A stretch of 49,468 nt of DNA from Atlantibacter sp032075065. GTDB taxonomy: Bacteria; Pseudomonadota; Gammaproteobacteria; Enterobacterales; Enterobacteriaceae. Of this stretch, positions 15,692 to 22,477 are shown in pieces; the first letter of the stretch is position 1, and each line of letters opens with the position of its first letter. The DNA lies in contig NZ_DAMAZC010000009.1 in NCBI RefSeq assembly GCF_032075065.1, forward strand, positions 1 through 49,468. Direction: 5' to 3'. A program made the position numbers and the translations under genes. The notes beneath the pieces were generated by a model. The model was given only the letters and a program-made list of their open reading frames with translations. It did no database searches and was not told the origin of the DNA.

Positions 15692-16403
15692 CCCGCATCC
15701 GCCCGGCTTCCGCTTCCGCTGCCTGAATTACATTAGACGGATAACGCAGCAACATCTCCTGCGGCATCTTCCCGGCTAACAAATCATTTGAAGTGGCGAA
15801 CCACTCGGCTATGCCCCATGGGGTTTTCACTTCGGCCAGAATATCCAGAATCACTTTAACCACTGGTAAAGGCCGCAGATTTTCATCCAGCGCATAGCGG
15901 GGAAATACCTCGCCTACGCCTTTTTTATATACCGAGTAAATACGGCCTGCACGCTTCCACTTGCTGGGTTGCGAAGAAGGATTCAGCGCAGAAAACCCCG
16001 CCAGTTGCGCGATTTCGCGCGCGGTCAACCAGCCCTCGTCAACCAGCCTTGCTCTTGCTTGCGCCAGCCTTTCCTCGTCGACAAGCCCAGGTAAACCTTT
16101 TTCCTGTGGTTCTGTTTCCAGAGCCGTTTTAAACAATGACAGCAGAGTTTCAACATTGCCAGATTTCACAGTTTTGCGTTTATTCTTCAGCGCTTCTGTC
16201 GCTCGCAGCAATGTTTCAAGCTGGTGTTGCAGCGCATCAATGCTGCTGTCCACCTCTTTAACGATCAGTTCCACTGTGTAAGTCTGGTCCTGTTTGCGTA
16301 CGCCCTGATGTTTATCCCGCGCAAAAGAGAGGCGTACGTCTCCACCATCGACCACTACACGTCCGGCGTCTTTCTCCATTCTTACTGCTGTTCCGGGTGC
16401 CAT
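15678..16403 (-). CDS. Antitoxin of the RES toxin, C-terminal MbcA/ParS/Xre-like domain
   Basis: A 241-residue protein directly upstream of and overlapping the RES toxin gene. Residues 1-110 are charged and contain a probable coiled coil (about 50-80); I see no ordinary N-terminal Xre helix-turn-helix. Residues 118-235 start WLTAREIAQLAGF and end with WFATSNDLLAGKMPQEMLL, matching the W...N..L.G..P..LL pattern of toxin-binding regions in MbcA/ParS/Xre antitoxins. The same domain forms the C-terminus of the integrase at 22478-24154. Unusually long for such an antitoxin (usually about 130-160 residues). Four tandem 9-bp repeats lie just upstream and suggest autoregulation. Confidence 0.78.
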   Translation of the reverse strand: MAPGTAVRMEKDAGRVVVDGGDVRLSFARDKHQGVRKQDQTYTVELIVKEVDSSIDALQHQLETLLRATEALKNKRKTVKSGNVETLLSLFKTALETEPQEKGLPGLVDEERLAQARARLVDEGWLTAREIAQLAGFSALNPSSQPSKWKRAGRIYSVYKKGVGEVFPRYALDENLRPLPVVKVILDILAEVKTPWGIAEWFATSNDLLAGKMPQEMLLRYPSNVIQAAEAEAGRMRDGAE

Positions 16404-16428
16404 AACGCATACCTCGCATCTCTTGATC

Positions 16429-16464
16429 TAACCAGAATAACCTTACTAACCAATATAACCATTA
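16429..16464. promoter_or_regulatory. Four tandem 9-bp repeats, candidate antitoxin operator
   Basis: The plus strand shows TAACCAGAA, TAACCTTAC, TAACCAATA and TAACCATTA directly one after the other, that is TAACC(N4) four times with an exact 9-bp period. The array begins 26 bp before the antitoxin start codon, in its promoter region and between the divergent RES operon and relaxase gene. It is a good candidate for the site through which the antitoxin controls its own operon. Confidence 0.6.
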
Positions 16465-16612
16465 GTTCAAAATTTGTCCACTTACGTATCACCATGCATA
16501 CGCTAAATCTTCAACGCAAGTGATAAGAATTTACTGCCCACAAAAGGCCCAAAGGGAGAAACTGCAAAGGAAAGGCAACAAGGGCAAAGGGGCCTGCCCG
16601 AAAAGGAGAAAT

Positions 16613-18208
16613 ATGCTGAAGTGGCTACAAAGACCATCCCAGAGCCAGCCACCTGCGCCAGACGCTACGCTGCCGGAGGGTTGGTTTGCGCCACAATCCG
16701 CAGAGCGATTGCTGGCGACACCGTTACGCCAGTCCTGTTTGCAGCAGTTACGGCAACTGACCCCACTGCCGGATACCCTGTTTAATAGCTGGATCCTCAC
16801 GGCGATTAATCGCTTCGCAGCACTGGTACAGCTGCTACCCGCCTCCCAAAATCATCACCATTCCATCCCCGGTGGGCTACTGGATCATTCGCTGGAAGTT
16901 GCCTGCAACGCCGTCCGACTGCGCCAGGGTTATCTGCTGCCACCGGAAGCGGGCGCGGAAGAACAGGCCCGGCAGGCCAGCGCATGGACGGTCGCAGTGG
17001 TCTGCGCGGCATTACTGCACGATACGGGAAAAATCGCCGTGGATATGGAGATCCATCAACTGGATAGCACCCGCTGGCATCCGTGGCAAGGGAATCTGGC
17101 GCAGCCTTATCGCTGGCAGTACCAGAGCCACGGTCGCGACTATCATCTGCATCCGGCGGCTGGCGCAATGTTGATTAATCAGTTGCTACCCTCGCCATTA
17201 CTGGACTGGCTGGCCGGATACCCGGCGGCTTTTGCGTCCCTGATTTATCAGCTCACCGGACACTACGAACGGGCTGGCGCGCTGGCTGAACTGGTACAGC
17301 AGGCCGATAAAGCCTCTGTCGCTCGATACCTCGGTGGCAATATCAAAACCGCGCTGGCGCAAAAGCCCTCGTCCTTCCCCCAGCAGCTTCTTACAGCCTT
17401 ACGGTCGCTGGTACAGAACGAGTACCGACTCAATAATCCCGAATGCGGATCTGATGGCTGGCTGACGGAGGATGCGCTGTGGCTTATCAGCAAAACTACC
17501 GCCGACCGGGTTCGCGCCTGGCTGCTCCAGCATGGCGTATCTAGTGTGCCGGAAAACAATAACCGCCTGTTTGACGAACTGCTGACGCATCAGCTTATCG
17601 TTGCCAATGAGGATAAAGCGATCTGGCGCTGCATTATCCGATCAGATAAGGGCTGGTCGCCCGTTGAACCGCTGACGCTGCTGCGCCTGACGCCGTCTGC
17701 AATATGGGAACCAGGCGAACAACGTCCCGCCTGTTTTGCCGGTGATGTGACGCCGGTAAGCGAAGCTAAACCCGTCCCTGAACTTAGCACCCCCACTCAA
17801 CCGCTGCCGGAGATAGCAGACGACCCGAGGCTTGGTGACAATAATAATTTCCTGCAGTGGCTGAAGAATCACACCAGTTCTTCAGCCACGGTGAATACCC
17901 GGAACGGCAAGGTACATGTGGTGGAAAACCATCTTTTTTTGGTCACGCCAGGGATCTTTAAGATATATGCAGCAGAAACGACAGGCGATAGCGGCGACGG
18001 CTGGAAACTGGCACAGCGAATGTTTCAGGAGTCAGGGCTGGCCCTGCGCTGTAATGATGACAGTTTTATCTGGACCTGCGAGGTTTGCGCACCACAAAAG
18101 AAAAATAGTCAGTTGAAAGGGTTTCTGATGGAGGATCCTGGGCTGGTACTTGGAGAGATAATACCGGTGAATAACCCGTGGCTGAAGCTGGTTCCCGCAA
18201 TGGAATAA
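16613..18208 (+). CDS. MobH/TraI_2-type relaxase-like protein of an integrative element
   Basis: The ATG at 16613 has AAGGAG at good spacing and gives 531 residues. Residues about 60-300 fit the TraI_2 domain of ICE/SPI-7-type relaxases, with HD-superfamily motifs: HHHSIPGGLLDHSLEVA, ALLHDTGK and LHPAAGAMLINQL. Residues about 400-525 (NFLQWLKNHTSSSATVN, DGWKLAQRMFQESGL) fit the TraI_2 C-terminal domain. In the family this protein nicks DNA at oriT to start conjugative transfer. No neighbouring conjugation genes remain, so it is probably a relic or serves in trans mobilisation. A short GGGCA/TGCCC hairpin precedes its ribosome binding site. Confidence 0.82.
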   Translation: MLKWLQRPSQSQPPAPDATLPEGWFAPQSAERLLATPLRQSCLQQLRQLTPLPDTLFNSWILTAINRFAALVQLLPASQNHHHSIPGGLLDHSLEVACNAVRLRQGYLLPPEAGAEEQARQASAWTVAVVCAALLHDTGKIAVDMEIHQLDSTRWHPWQGNLAQPYRWQYQSHGRDYHLHPAAGAMLINQLLPSPLLDWLAGYPAAFASLIYQLTGHYERAGALAELVQQADKASVARYLGGNIKTALAQKPSSFPQQLLTALRSLVQNEYRLNNPECGSDGWLTEDALWLISKTTADRVRAWLLQHGVSSVPENNNRLFDELLTHQLIVANEDKAIWRCIIRSDKGWSPVEPLTLLRLTPSAIWEPGEQRPACFAGDVTPVSEAKPVPELSTPTQPLPEIADDPRLGDNNNFLQWLKNHTSSSATVNTRNGKVHVVENHLFLVTPGIFKIYAAETTGDSGDGWKLAQRMFQESGLALRCNDDSFIWTCEVCAPQKKNSQLKGFLMEDPGLVLGEIIPVNNPWLKLVPAME

Positions 18209-18379
18209 CCATGATGCCCTCATAGGGTCTTCGCTGCTCCTGGCAAAACTGTATGCACAACGGCCAAAAGCGCAATAACACCAGAGCGAGCGTAATAATT
18301 ATTTCGTATTATTTAATTTCCAAGGATTAAATTAGGTTAGCAGTACGAATAAACACTAAAAGTACCATTAACTAATCCA

Positions 18380-18865
18380 ATGATATTAATAGAAAAATCT
18401 TGCCCCGACACGCCAGAGTCTTTGTATCTTATCGAAATGCTATCCGCGACGCTGGCTGAGATTACTGGTGATAGCGGAAAGACTAACTTTAACGTCGATA
18501 CCATGAAATCTGATCGAGCGCTGTGGGTAGTGGCAAAAGATGAAAATGGCGAGGCTATCGGTTGCGGGGCGATCCGGCCAATATCTGAAGATATTGCCGA
18601 ATTGAAAAGAATGTTTTCCGTCAATAAAGCATCCGGAACAGGTACAGCATTGCTCCGGTATCTTGAAGGTGAAGCAAAGTCGCTTGGATATAACGAAATC
18701 AGGCTAGAAACCCGTAAAGTTAATACCCGCGCAGTTGCTTTTTATGTAAAGCATCACTATCAGCGCATCGCTAACTATGGCCCATATGTTGGTAAAGATG
18801 AGGCTGTTTGCTTCTCAAAGCACTTATCTCTGAAGGAGAAAAGCATCAGTGCAGCGGCAAAGTAA
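18380..18865 (+). CDS. GNAT-family N-acetyltransferase
   Basis: A 161-residue cytoplasmic protein with the GNAT fold: AIGCGAIRPISEDIAELKRM is the beta4 substrate strand, NKASGTGTALLRYLEGEAKS the acetyl-CoA pyrophosphate loop (R/Q-x-x-G-x-A variant), and AVAFYVKHHYQRI the last helix-strand. The substrate is unknown; the layout resembles small-molecule acetyltransferases such as the yjgM type. No partner gene of a toxin-antitoxin acetyltransferase (DUF1778) is present. The ribosome binding site is weak. Its 3' end overlaps the convergent gene at 18846 by 20 bp. Confidence 0.75.
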   Translation: MILIEKSCPDTPESLYLIEMLSATLAEITGDSGKTNFNVDTMKSDRALWVVAKDENGEAIGCGAIRPISEDIAELKRMFSVNKASGTGTALLRYLEGEAKSLGYNEIRLETRKVNTRAVAFYVKHHYQRIANYGPYVGKDEAVCFSKHLSLKEKSISAAAK

Positions 18866-19112
18866 CGTAGCGGCAGAGAAACCGCGCCTCATTCTGGTTG
18901 TCCAGCCGAACCTGAAAAATATCGTGTGTATCCTGCGCGGATGCATCCTCACGCCACGCCAGCAGGCCCTGTTGATTCATGCGGATAATAATCTGATCGG
19001 GCGTTTCGCCCTGATTCAATGCTTCGACTACCTGTTGCAGAGGAAGTGGTAGCGTCTGATCAGGCCACATCACTTCAACGCTCACGAGCTGACGGTGTGT
19101 CCGGGGTGACAT
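18846..19112 (-). CDS. Hypothetical protein, 88 residues
   Basis: The ATG at 19112 has GGAGG eight bases upstream, which supports a real gene. The product (SPRTHRQLVSVEVMWPDQTL..., then EALNQGETPDQIIIRMNQQGLLAWREDA...) is soluble and acidic with no domain I know. It overlaps the end of the possible pseudogene at 19075-19326 and lies in the same direction as hipB, so it may be the last gene of a small leftward operon. Confidence 0.6.
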   Translation of the reverse strand: MSPRTHRQLVSVEVMWPDQTLPLPLQQVVEALNQGETPDQIIIRMNQQGLLAWREDASAQDTHDIFQVRLDNQNEARFLCRYVTLPLH

Positions 19113-19326
19113 CAGTAGTTTCCTCCATGGCTAGAATTTCGCGGTTTATTAGCCATGAAATAGGGGCATTTTTTACTGTTTCAACTACTACCGAGATGGC
19201 TACGGAATACACGCTGACTGATGCAAAAATAGCTTCTCTTATGTGCTCTGGAAATCCAGATGGTACGCCAGTGAAAATGGTGGTTCCGTCCGGATAGTGC
19301 CATGGCCATTTTGTTCATCTTTCCAT
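19075..19326 (-). pseudogene. Possible small gene downstream of hipB with an in-frame TGA
   Basis: An ATG three bases after the hipB stop codon opens a frame that meets TGA at its fourth codon (19317-19315) and then stays open for 80 codons: TKWPWHYPDGTTIFTGVPSG, then HIREAIFASVSVYSVAISVV, ending SARER. The stretch looks protein-like, with one hydrophobic segment, but it is not HipA. If TGA replaced a TGG codon, the original product would be 83 residues. Alternatively this is non-coding sequence. Confidence 0.35.
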
Positions 19327-19329
19327 AGA

Positions 19330-19581
19330 TCACCACTCCTGGTCCCAGCCATCAGAAGAATTGTTTTTACCCCTCCGGCTTACGACCTGAAGCTTAGGGT
19401 CCAGAGCGGCAAGCAGCTTAAAGAGCGTATCCAGGCGAGTCCCCTCAGGATGGTTCTCAAACTCTGAAACCGTTGACTGTTTCATGCCCATACTTGCTGC
19501 AGTTTCACGCTGGGTCAGGTTACGTTGCTTGCGTGCATCCTTGATTGCCTGAGCCAGCATTTTGGGTGAGGTTACGTTCAT
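19330..19581 (-). CDS. hipB: HipB-like transcriptional repressor/antitoxin, without HipA
   Basis: An 83-residue Xre-type helix-turn-helix protein: LAQAIKDARKQRNLTQRETA, then SMGMKQSTVSEFENHPEG and LFKLLAALDPKLQVV. It ends in a disordered tail with a terminal Trp, as does E. coli HipB (88 residues), whose tail contacts HipA. In E. coli HipB dimers repress hipBA and neutralise the HipA kinase. Here no hipA follows; the next frame is unrelated. Two TATCC/GGATA palindromes lie directly upstream, so autorepression should be intact. It is an orphan antitoxin, perhaps acting on a HipA elsewhere. Confidence 0.82.
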   Translation of the reverse strand: MNVTSPKMLAQAIKDARKQRNLTQRETAASMGMKQSTVSEFENHPEGTRLDTLFKLLAALDPKLQVVSRRGKNNSSDGWDQEW

Positions 19582-19583
19582 TT

Positions 19584-19628
19584 TATCCCCCAGGATAGAT
19601 ATTTTTAGTATATCCCCTATAGGGGATA
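19584..19628. promoter_or_regulatory. HipB-type operators
   Basis: TATCCCCTATAGGGGATA (19611-19628) fits the E. coli HipB operator consensus TATCC(N8)GGATA exactly. A second, shorter palindrome TATCC(N4)GGATA (19584-19597) lies against the hipB start codon. Their position over the promoter fits autorepression by the adjacent HipB. Confidence 0.75.
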
Positions 19629-19991
19629 AAAATTCATATTCTCAGCGGAGAAAAGATTAATAACTAAATGAATTAAAATTACTTTTCATGGAATTAAGGG
19701 GGTACGATATTCCTCGAGCCAGTAAATATGAACATTGCCAGATGGCAGAATGCGCCATTTTACAGGCATTTTCCGTAACAGATATAAGACTGATTGAGCG
19801 GTTGGATTAAGCATGACGATATGTTTAAAAAAAAACAGTTTTATCGACATAACACCCAAACATGTTTACAGCATCGACATATCAACGCCATATGTACATT
19901 TTTTGGCATTTTTTAAACATATCATCAGCAGGCTTTATTTTTAGCTATCGAAATCTACAGTCCCTCGTTTCAATACAAAAATTCCAGCGTA
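19629..19991. other. AT-rich stretch without recognised gene
   Basis: About 360 bp between hipB and the truncated gene at 19992. It contains short open frames on the plus strand without ribosome binding sites. Repeated motifs related to CGACATA/ACATATC occur around 19845-19890, but I see no clear repeat unit, RNA or gene. Confidence 0.4.
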
Positions 19992-20273
19992 TCAGCTACC
20001 TTTTCTGGGTTTCTTTATTGGTTTTAGCAGTGCAGCAAGAGATGCCGATGTCACGACTTCCGTTTTTACTTCAGAATCGCTTGATTTTTCTTGTGATGTC
20101 GAGAGTTGCTTGTCGAAGACATCGTTTTTTATCACGTTTCCGGTATACCTGTTTTTGTGAGAGATGGTAGCAGGACGAGAAACACGTGTTTTATTTATTA
20201 GCCGGGAATCCTGAAGCTGGCGTCCCTGTTCATCCTCAGCGGCAAGTTTGTTCAGATCCTTTTCAAGACCCAA
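19992..20273 (-). pseudogene. C-terminal fragment of an unrecognised mobile-element protein
   Basis: The frame is open from a TGA near 20326 to the stop at 19992, but it has only a TTG (20273) as possible start and no ribosome binding site. The translation (RRLFVSYADLGLEKDLNKL, then AAEDEQGRQLQDSRLINKTR, and a low-complexity Ser/Thr/Lys-rich end with PIKKPRKGS) reads like the charged tail of a larger protein. I do not recognise the family. It is probably the remnant of a gene whose 5' part was deleted. Confidence 0.4.
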
Positions 20274-20403
20274 ATCTGCATAACTGACAAATAAGCGCCG
20301 ATTGTCACGCCCGTCCCGCCTGATTCAAGAGACTGACTCTGGGCTGGCATTATTGATAACATAAACGCATCTTAATCGGGCAGTTGGCGTTACGCCCTGC
20401 CAT

Positions 20404-20456
20404 TGTTCACAATAATACCGTTCATGATTCATGAACAAACCTATGTTGTGAACATT
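20404..20456. repeat. Left copy of palindromic array bracketing the AbiE-type module
   Basis: The copy consists of TGTTCACA, then the palindrome GTTCATGATTCATGAAC (20420-20436), then ATGTTGTGAACA. The same three parts, in the same order, orientation and spacing, occur at 22241-22294. This copy lies just beyond the 3' end of the nucleotidyltransferase gene, where no promoter for the module is expected. Confidence 0.7.
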
Positions 20457-20474
20457 TCATCTAAAACTACATCC

Positions 20475-21287
20475 TCAACCATCACTTGCCATACCATCCC
20501 AGAGATCATTGATGATCTGCTCAATCCCGGCGATATCACCCACGCCATGTTGTCGTACTATCGCATCTATCAGGCGTTCTTTATCAAGATGGAGTAAATC
20601 CTGCAAGGATGAGCGTTCACTAATTGTCGTTATATCACTTCCCAACAGAAAAGCGCCCATATGTATGGGATCCCAGTTAAGGCGTTCCCCTGCGATGGGC
20701 GATTCATAGATGCGTTCATTCTCGATAACACCGTATTCACAGATAATCTTAAAGAGATCGGTCGCGTCTTTAGTACTCCCATGCCCACGATCACGCCAGG
20801 CAAAAAGTTTTAACAGCGCCAGTCCAGGTAAGGAACAAAACGGAAGATTTTCACCATTATCCAGTTGTACGGTTACAGTATGAGAAAATACCTCGGCAAA
20901 TCCGTCCACAGCCATGATAATTTCGTGCTCTGGCGGCCAGGCAATTTGATTCCCTTCAGCAATACCACCAAAAGGAATAATATCCAGTTCGATCCCTTCG
21001 ACAATCATACGATGGGCGTTATCACGGACGGCCTCTGCGCCTTCTGCAAGGAAAGCATTTTTAAGCGCATCAAATCTCGGCCAGCTATCCACAAAAACGG
21101 CAATATCAATATCACGGGTTCGGCGACCAATACTTCTGCTGTGTACATGATGGAGCAGAATTTCACGAGCCGTTGCACCTGCAATAAAAAACGGGATCCC
21201 CTGCGCGGTGCAAATACGGTTGATCTGACTCAGTAAAGTTTCAGTAGCTGAAGAGATCGGATTCATTAAGGTGAAGATATTTGTCAT
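20475..21287 (-). CDS. AbiEii/AbiGii-like nucleotidyltransferase toxin
   Basis: A 270-residue protein of the DNA polymerase beta-type nucleotidyltransferase superfamily. IAGATAREILLHH corresponds to the G[G/S]xxxR(E) signature, TRDIDIAVFVDSW carries the two metal-binding Asp residues, and ELDIIPFGG gives the third. LALLKLFAWRDRGHGSTKDA is the usual AbiEii-like follow-up (lysine and DxxD-type region). Such proteins are the toxins of AbiE phage-defence/toxin-antitoxin pairs and add nucleotides to RNA or another target. Its start overlaps the preceding antitoxin gene by 47 bases. Confidence 0.8.
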   Translation of the reverse strand: MTNIFTLMNPISSATETLLSQINRICTAQGIPFFIAGATAREILLHHVHSRSIGRRTRDIDIAVFVDSWPRFDALKNAFLAEGAEAVRDNAHRMIVEGIELDIIPFGGIAEGNQIAWPPEHEIIMAVDGFAEVFSHTVTVQLDNGENLPFCSLPGLALLKLFAWRDRGHGSTKDATDLFKIICEYGVIENERIYESPIAGERLNWDPIHMGAFLLGSDITTISERSSLQDLLHLDKERLIDAIVRQHGVGDIAGIEQIINDLWDGMASDG

Positions 21288-22254
21288 TGATTATCCTTGC
21301 TGTTTCCCAGTTTCTGTCATCGCCGCTTGCCAGCAGTTCAGCCACGCACAGCATCGCCTCGGCTCTGCGGTTCAGGACAAAGCTCCCCCAAAAACTGGCG
21401 ATCAGCTGTAGTTTCCCCCCCGGAACAGGTTTTAGTCCCAGTTCCTTTCGCCTTTGTAACAACGGATGGGATGTAAAAATCACGCCATTTTCTGGTATCA
21501 GGTATCCTCCGCTCATCTTTGCCGCCGCAATCTCGCCGCTCCAGTATTCCCCGGACGCAAGCGTCAACTCATCCCATGAAACAGGCACGGATAAAGAAAG
21601 CGAATCCAGCTTAGGGCGCAGAGCGGTAGCATAATCTTTCAGCCACAAAACCTCTAACTCGCCTTCATTGATTAAGCGACGCCCCTTCTGCGATTTGCGG
21701 AAATAGCGTTGCGCTTCGAGATAATCAAAAGCCTTACTGACCATTCCCAGAGAAATACCCGCCTTCCCGGCCAAACTGCGATAAGTCTCGTTCAGGGTCT
21801 CTGGGCTAGACAGCAAAACAAAAAGAAGCTTCATCACCCCTTCAGCAAAACGACTGCTGGCGGAAACGGGTTTCTTTTCATAGCGGCCTTCGATCCGCAC
21901 ATACAACCCTGGAACCTGGATACGGGCATTCCCTGCCGTATCGATAAAGTTGATCTGGCTGTCGGCGCAATATTCCGCCAGTGCAGACGTCAGGCGGTTA
22001 CACACCAGCAGAACAGGAAAATCCGCAGGAAAGCGAACCATTTGTTCGCGAACAGCCATCAGTGACTCTTTACGGTGGATAAATTTTACTTCCAGAGCAA
22101 ATGTCACTGACTCACCATCCGGCCCTGTTAGCTTACCCAAGGCATCGTGCTTACCATGTCTACCGCTATGTTCATACTGCAAATGGAATCCTTTTGGCAG
22201 ATTCTCTATCGCATCAGACAAAAGCTGTTCTTCTTTCATTTGTTCACACCTCAT
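21241..22254 (-). CDS. AbiEi-like antitoxin/transcriptional regulator
   Basis: A 337-residue protein upstream of and overlapping the nucleotidyltransferase gene. Residues 1-130 look like a PD-(D/E)xK-related fold (HDALGKLTGPDGESVTFALEVKF), residues about 135-200 a winged helix (KLLFVLLSSPETLNETYRSL, AGISLGMVSKAFDYLEAQRY), and the C-terminal half is the region typical of AbiEi-family proteins. In AbiE systems the antitoxin binds inverted repeats in its promoter and represses the operon; here the palindrome GTTCATGAATCATGAAC sits directly upstream of the start codon. The start may be M1 (22254) or M6. Confidence 0.75.
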   Translation of the reverse strand: MRCEQMKEEQLLSDAIENLPKGFHLQYEHSGRHGKHDALGKLTGPDGESVTFALEVKFIHRKESLMAVREQMVRFPADFPVLLVCNRLTSALAEYCADSQINFIDTAGNARIQVPGLYVRIEGRYEKKPVSASSRFAEGVMKLLFVLLSSPETLNETYRSLAGKAGISLGMVSKAFDYLEAQRYFRKSQKGRRLINEGELEVLWLKDYATALRPKLDSLSLSVPVSWDELTLASGEYWSGEIAAAKMSGGYLIPENGVIFTSHPLLQRRKELGLKPVPGGKLQLIASFWGSFVLNRRAEAMLCVAELLASGDDRNWETARIINDKYLHLNESDLFSY

Positions 22255-22294
22255 AATGGTTCATGAATCATGAACAAAACAATGTTATGAACAA
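22241..22294. promoter_or_regulatory. Right copy of palindromic array, operator of the AbiE-type module
   Basis: TGTTCACA (22241), the palindrome GTTCATGAATCATGAAC (22259-22275) and ATGTTATGAACA cover the start codon and promoter region of the antitoxin gene. This is the expected place for autoregulation by an AbiEi-type protein. A near-identical array lies behind the toxin gene at 20404-20456. Confidence 0.7.
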
Positions 22295-22477
22295 ATAAAG
22301 AAAGAAGCAACGTAAATGATCAAAAAAAGACCGCCAGAAATGCGATGCCTTATTCAACCTTCCAAACGTCATTTTCCATTAAAGAAAGAAGGATAAAGAG
22401 CGATTTGACGCATTCTTTCAGGGTTGAGTAACTATCCCTCGCATAGAAAAATGTTTCCACGATATTCCAGCATTCCC

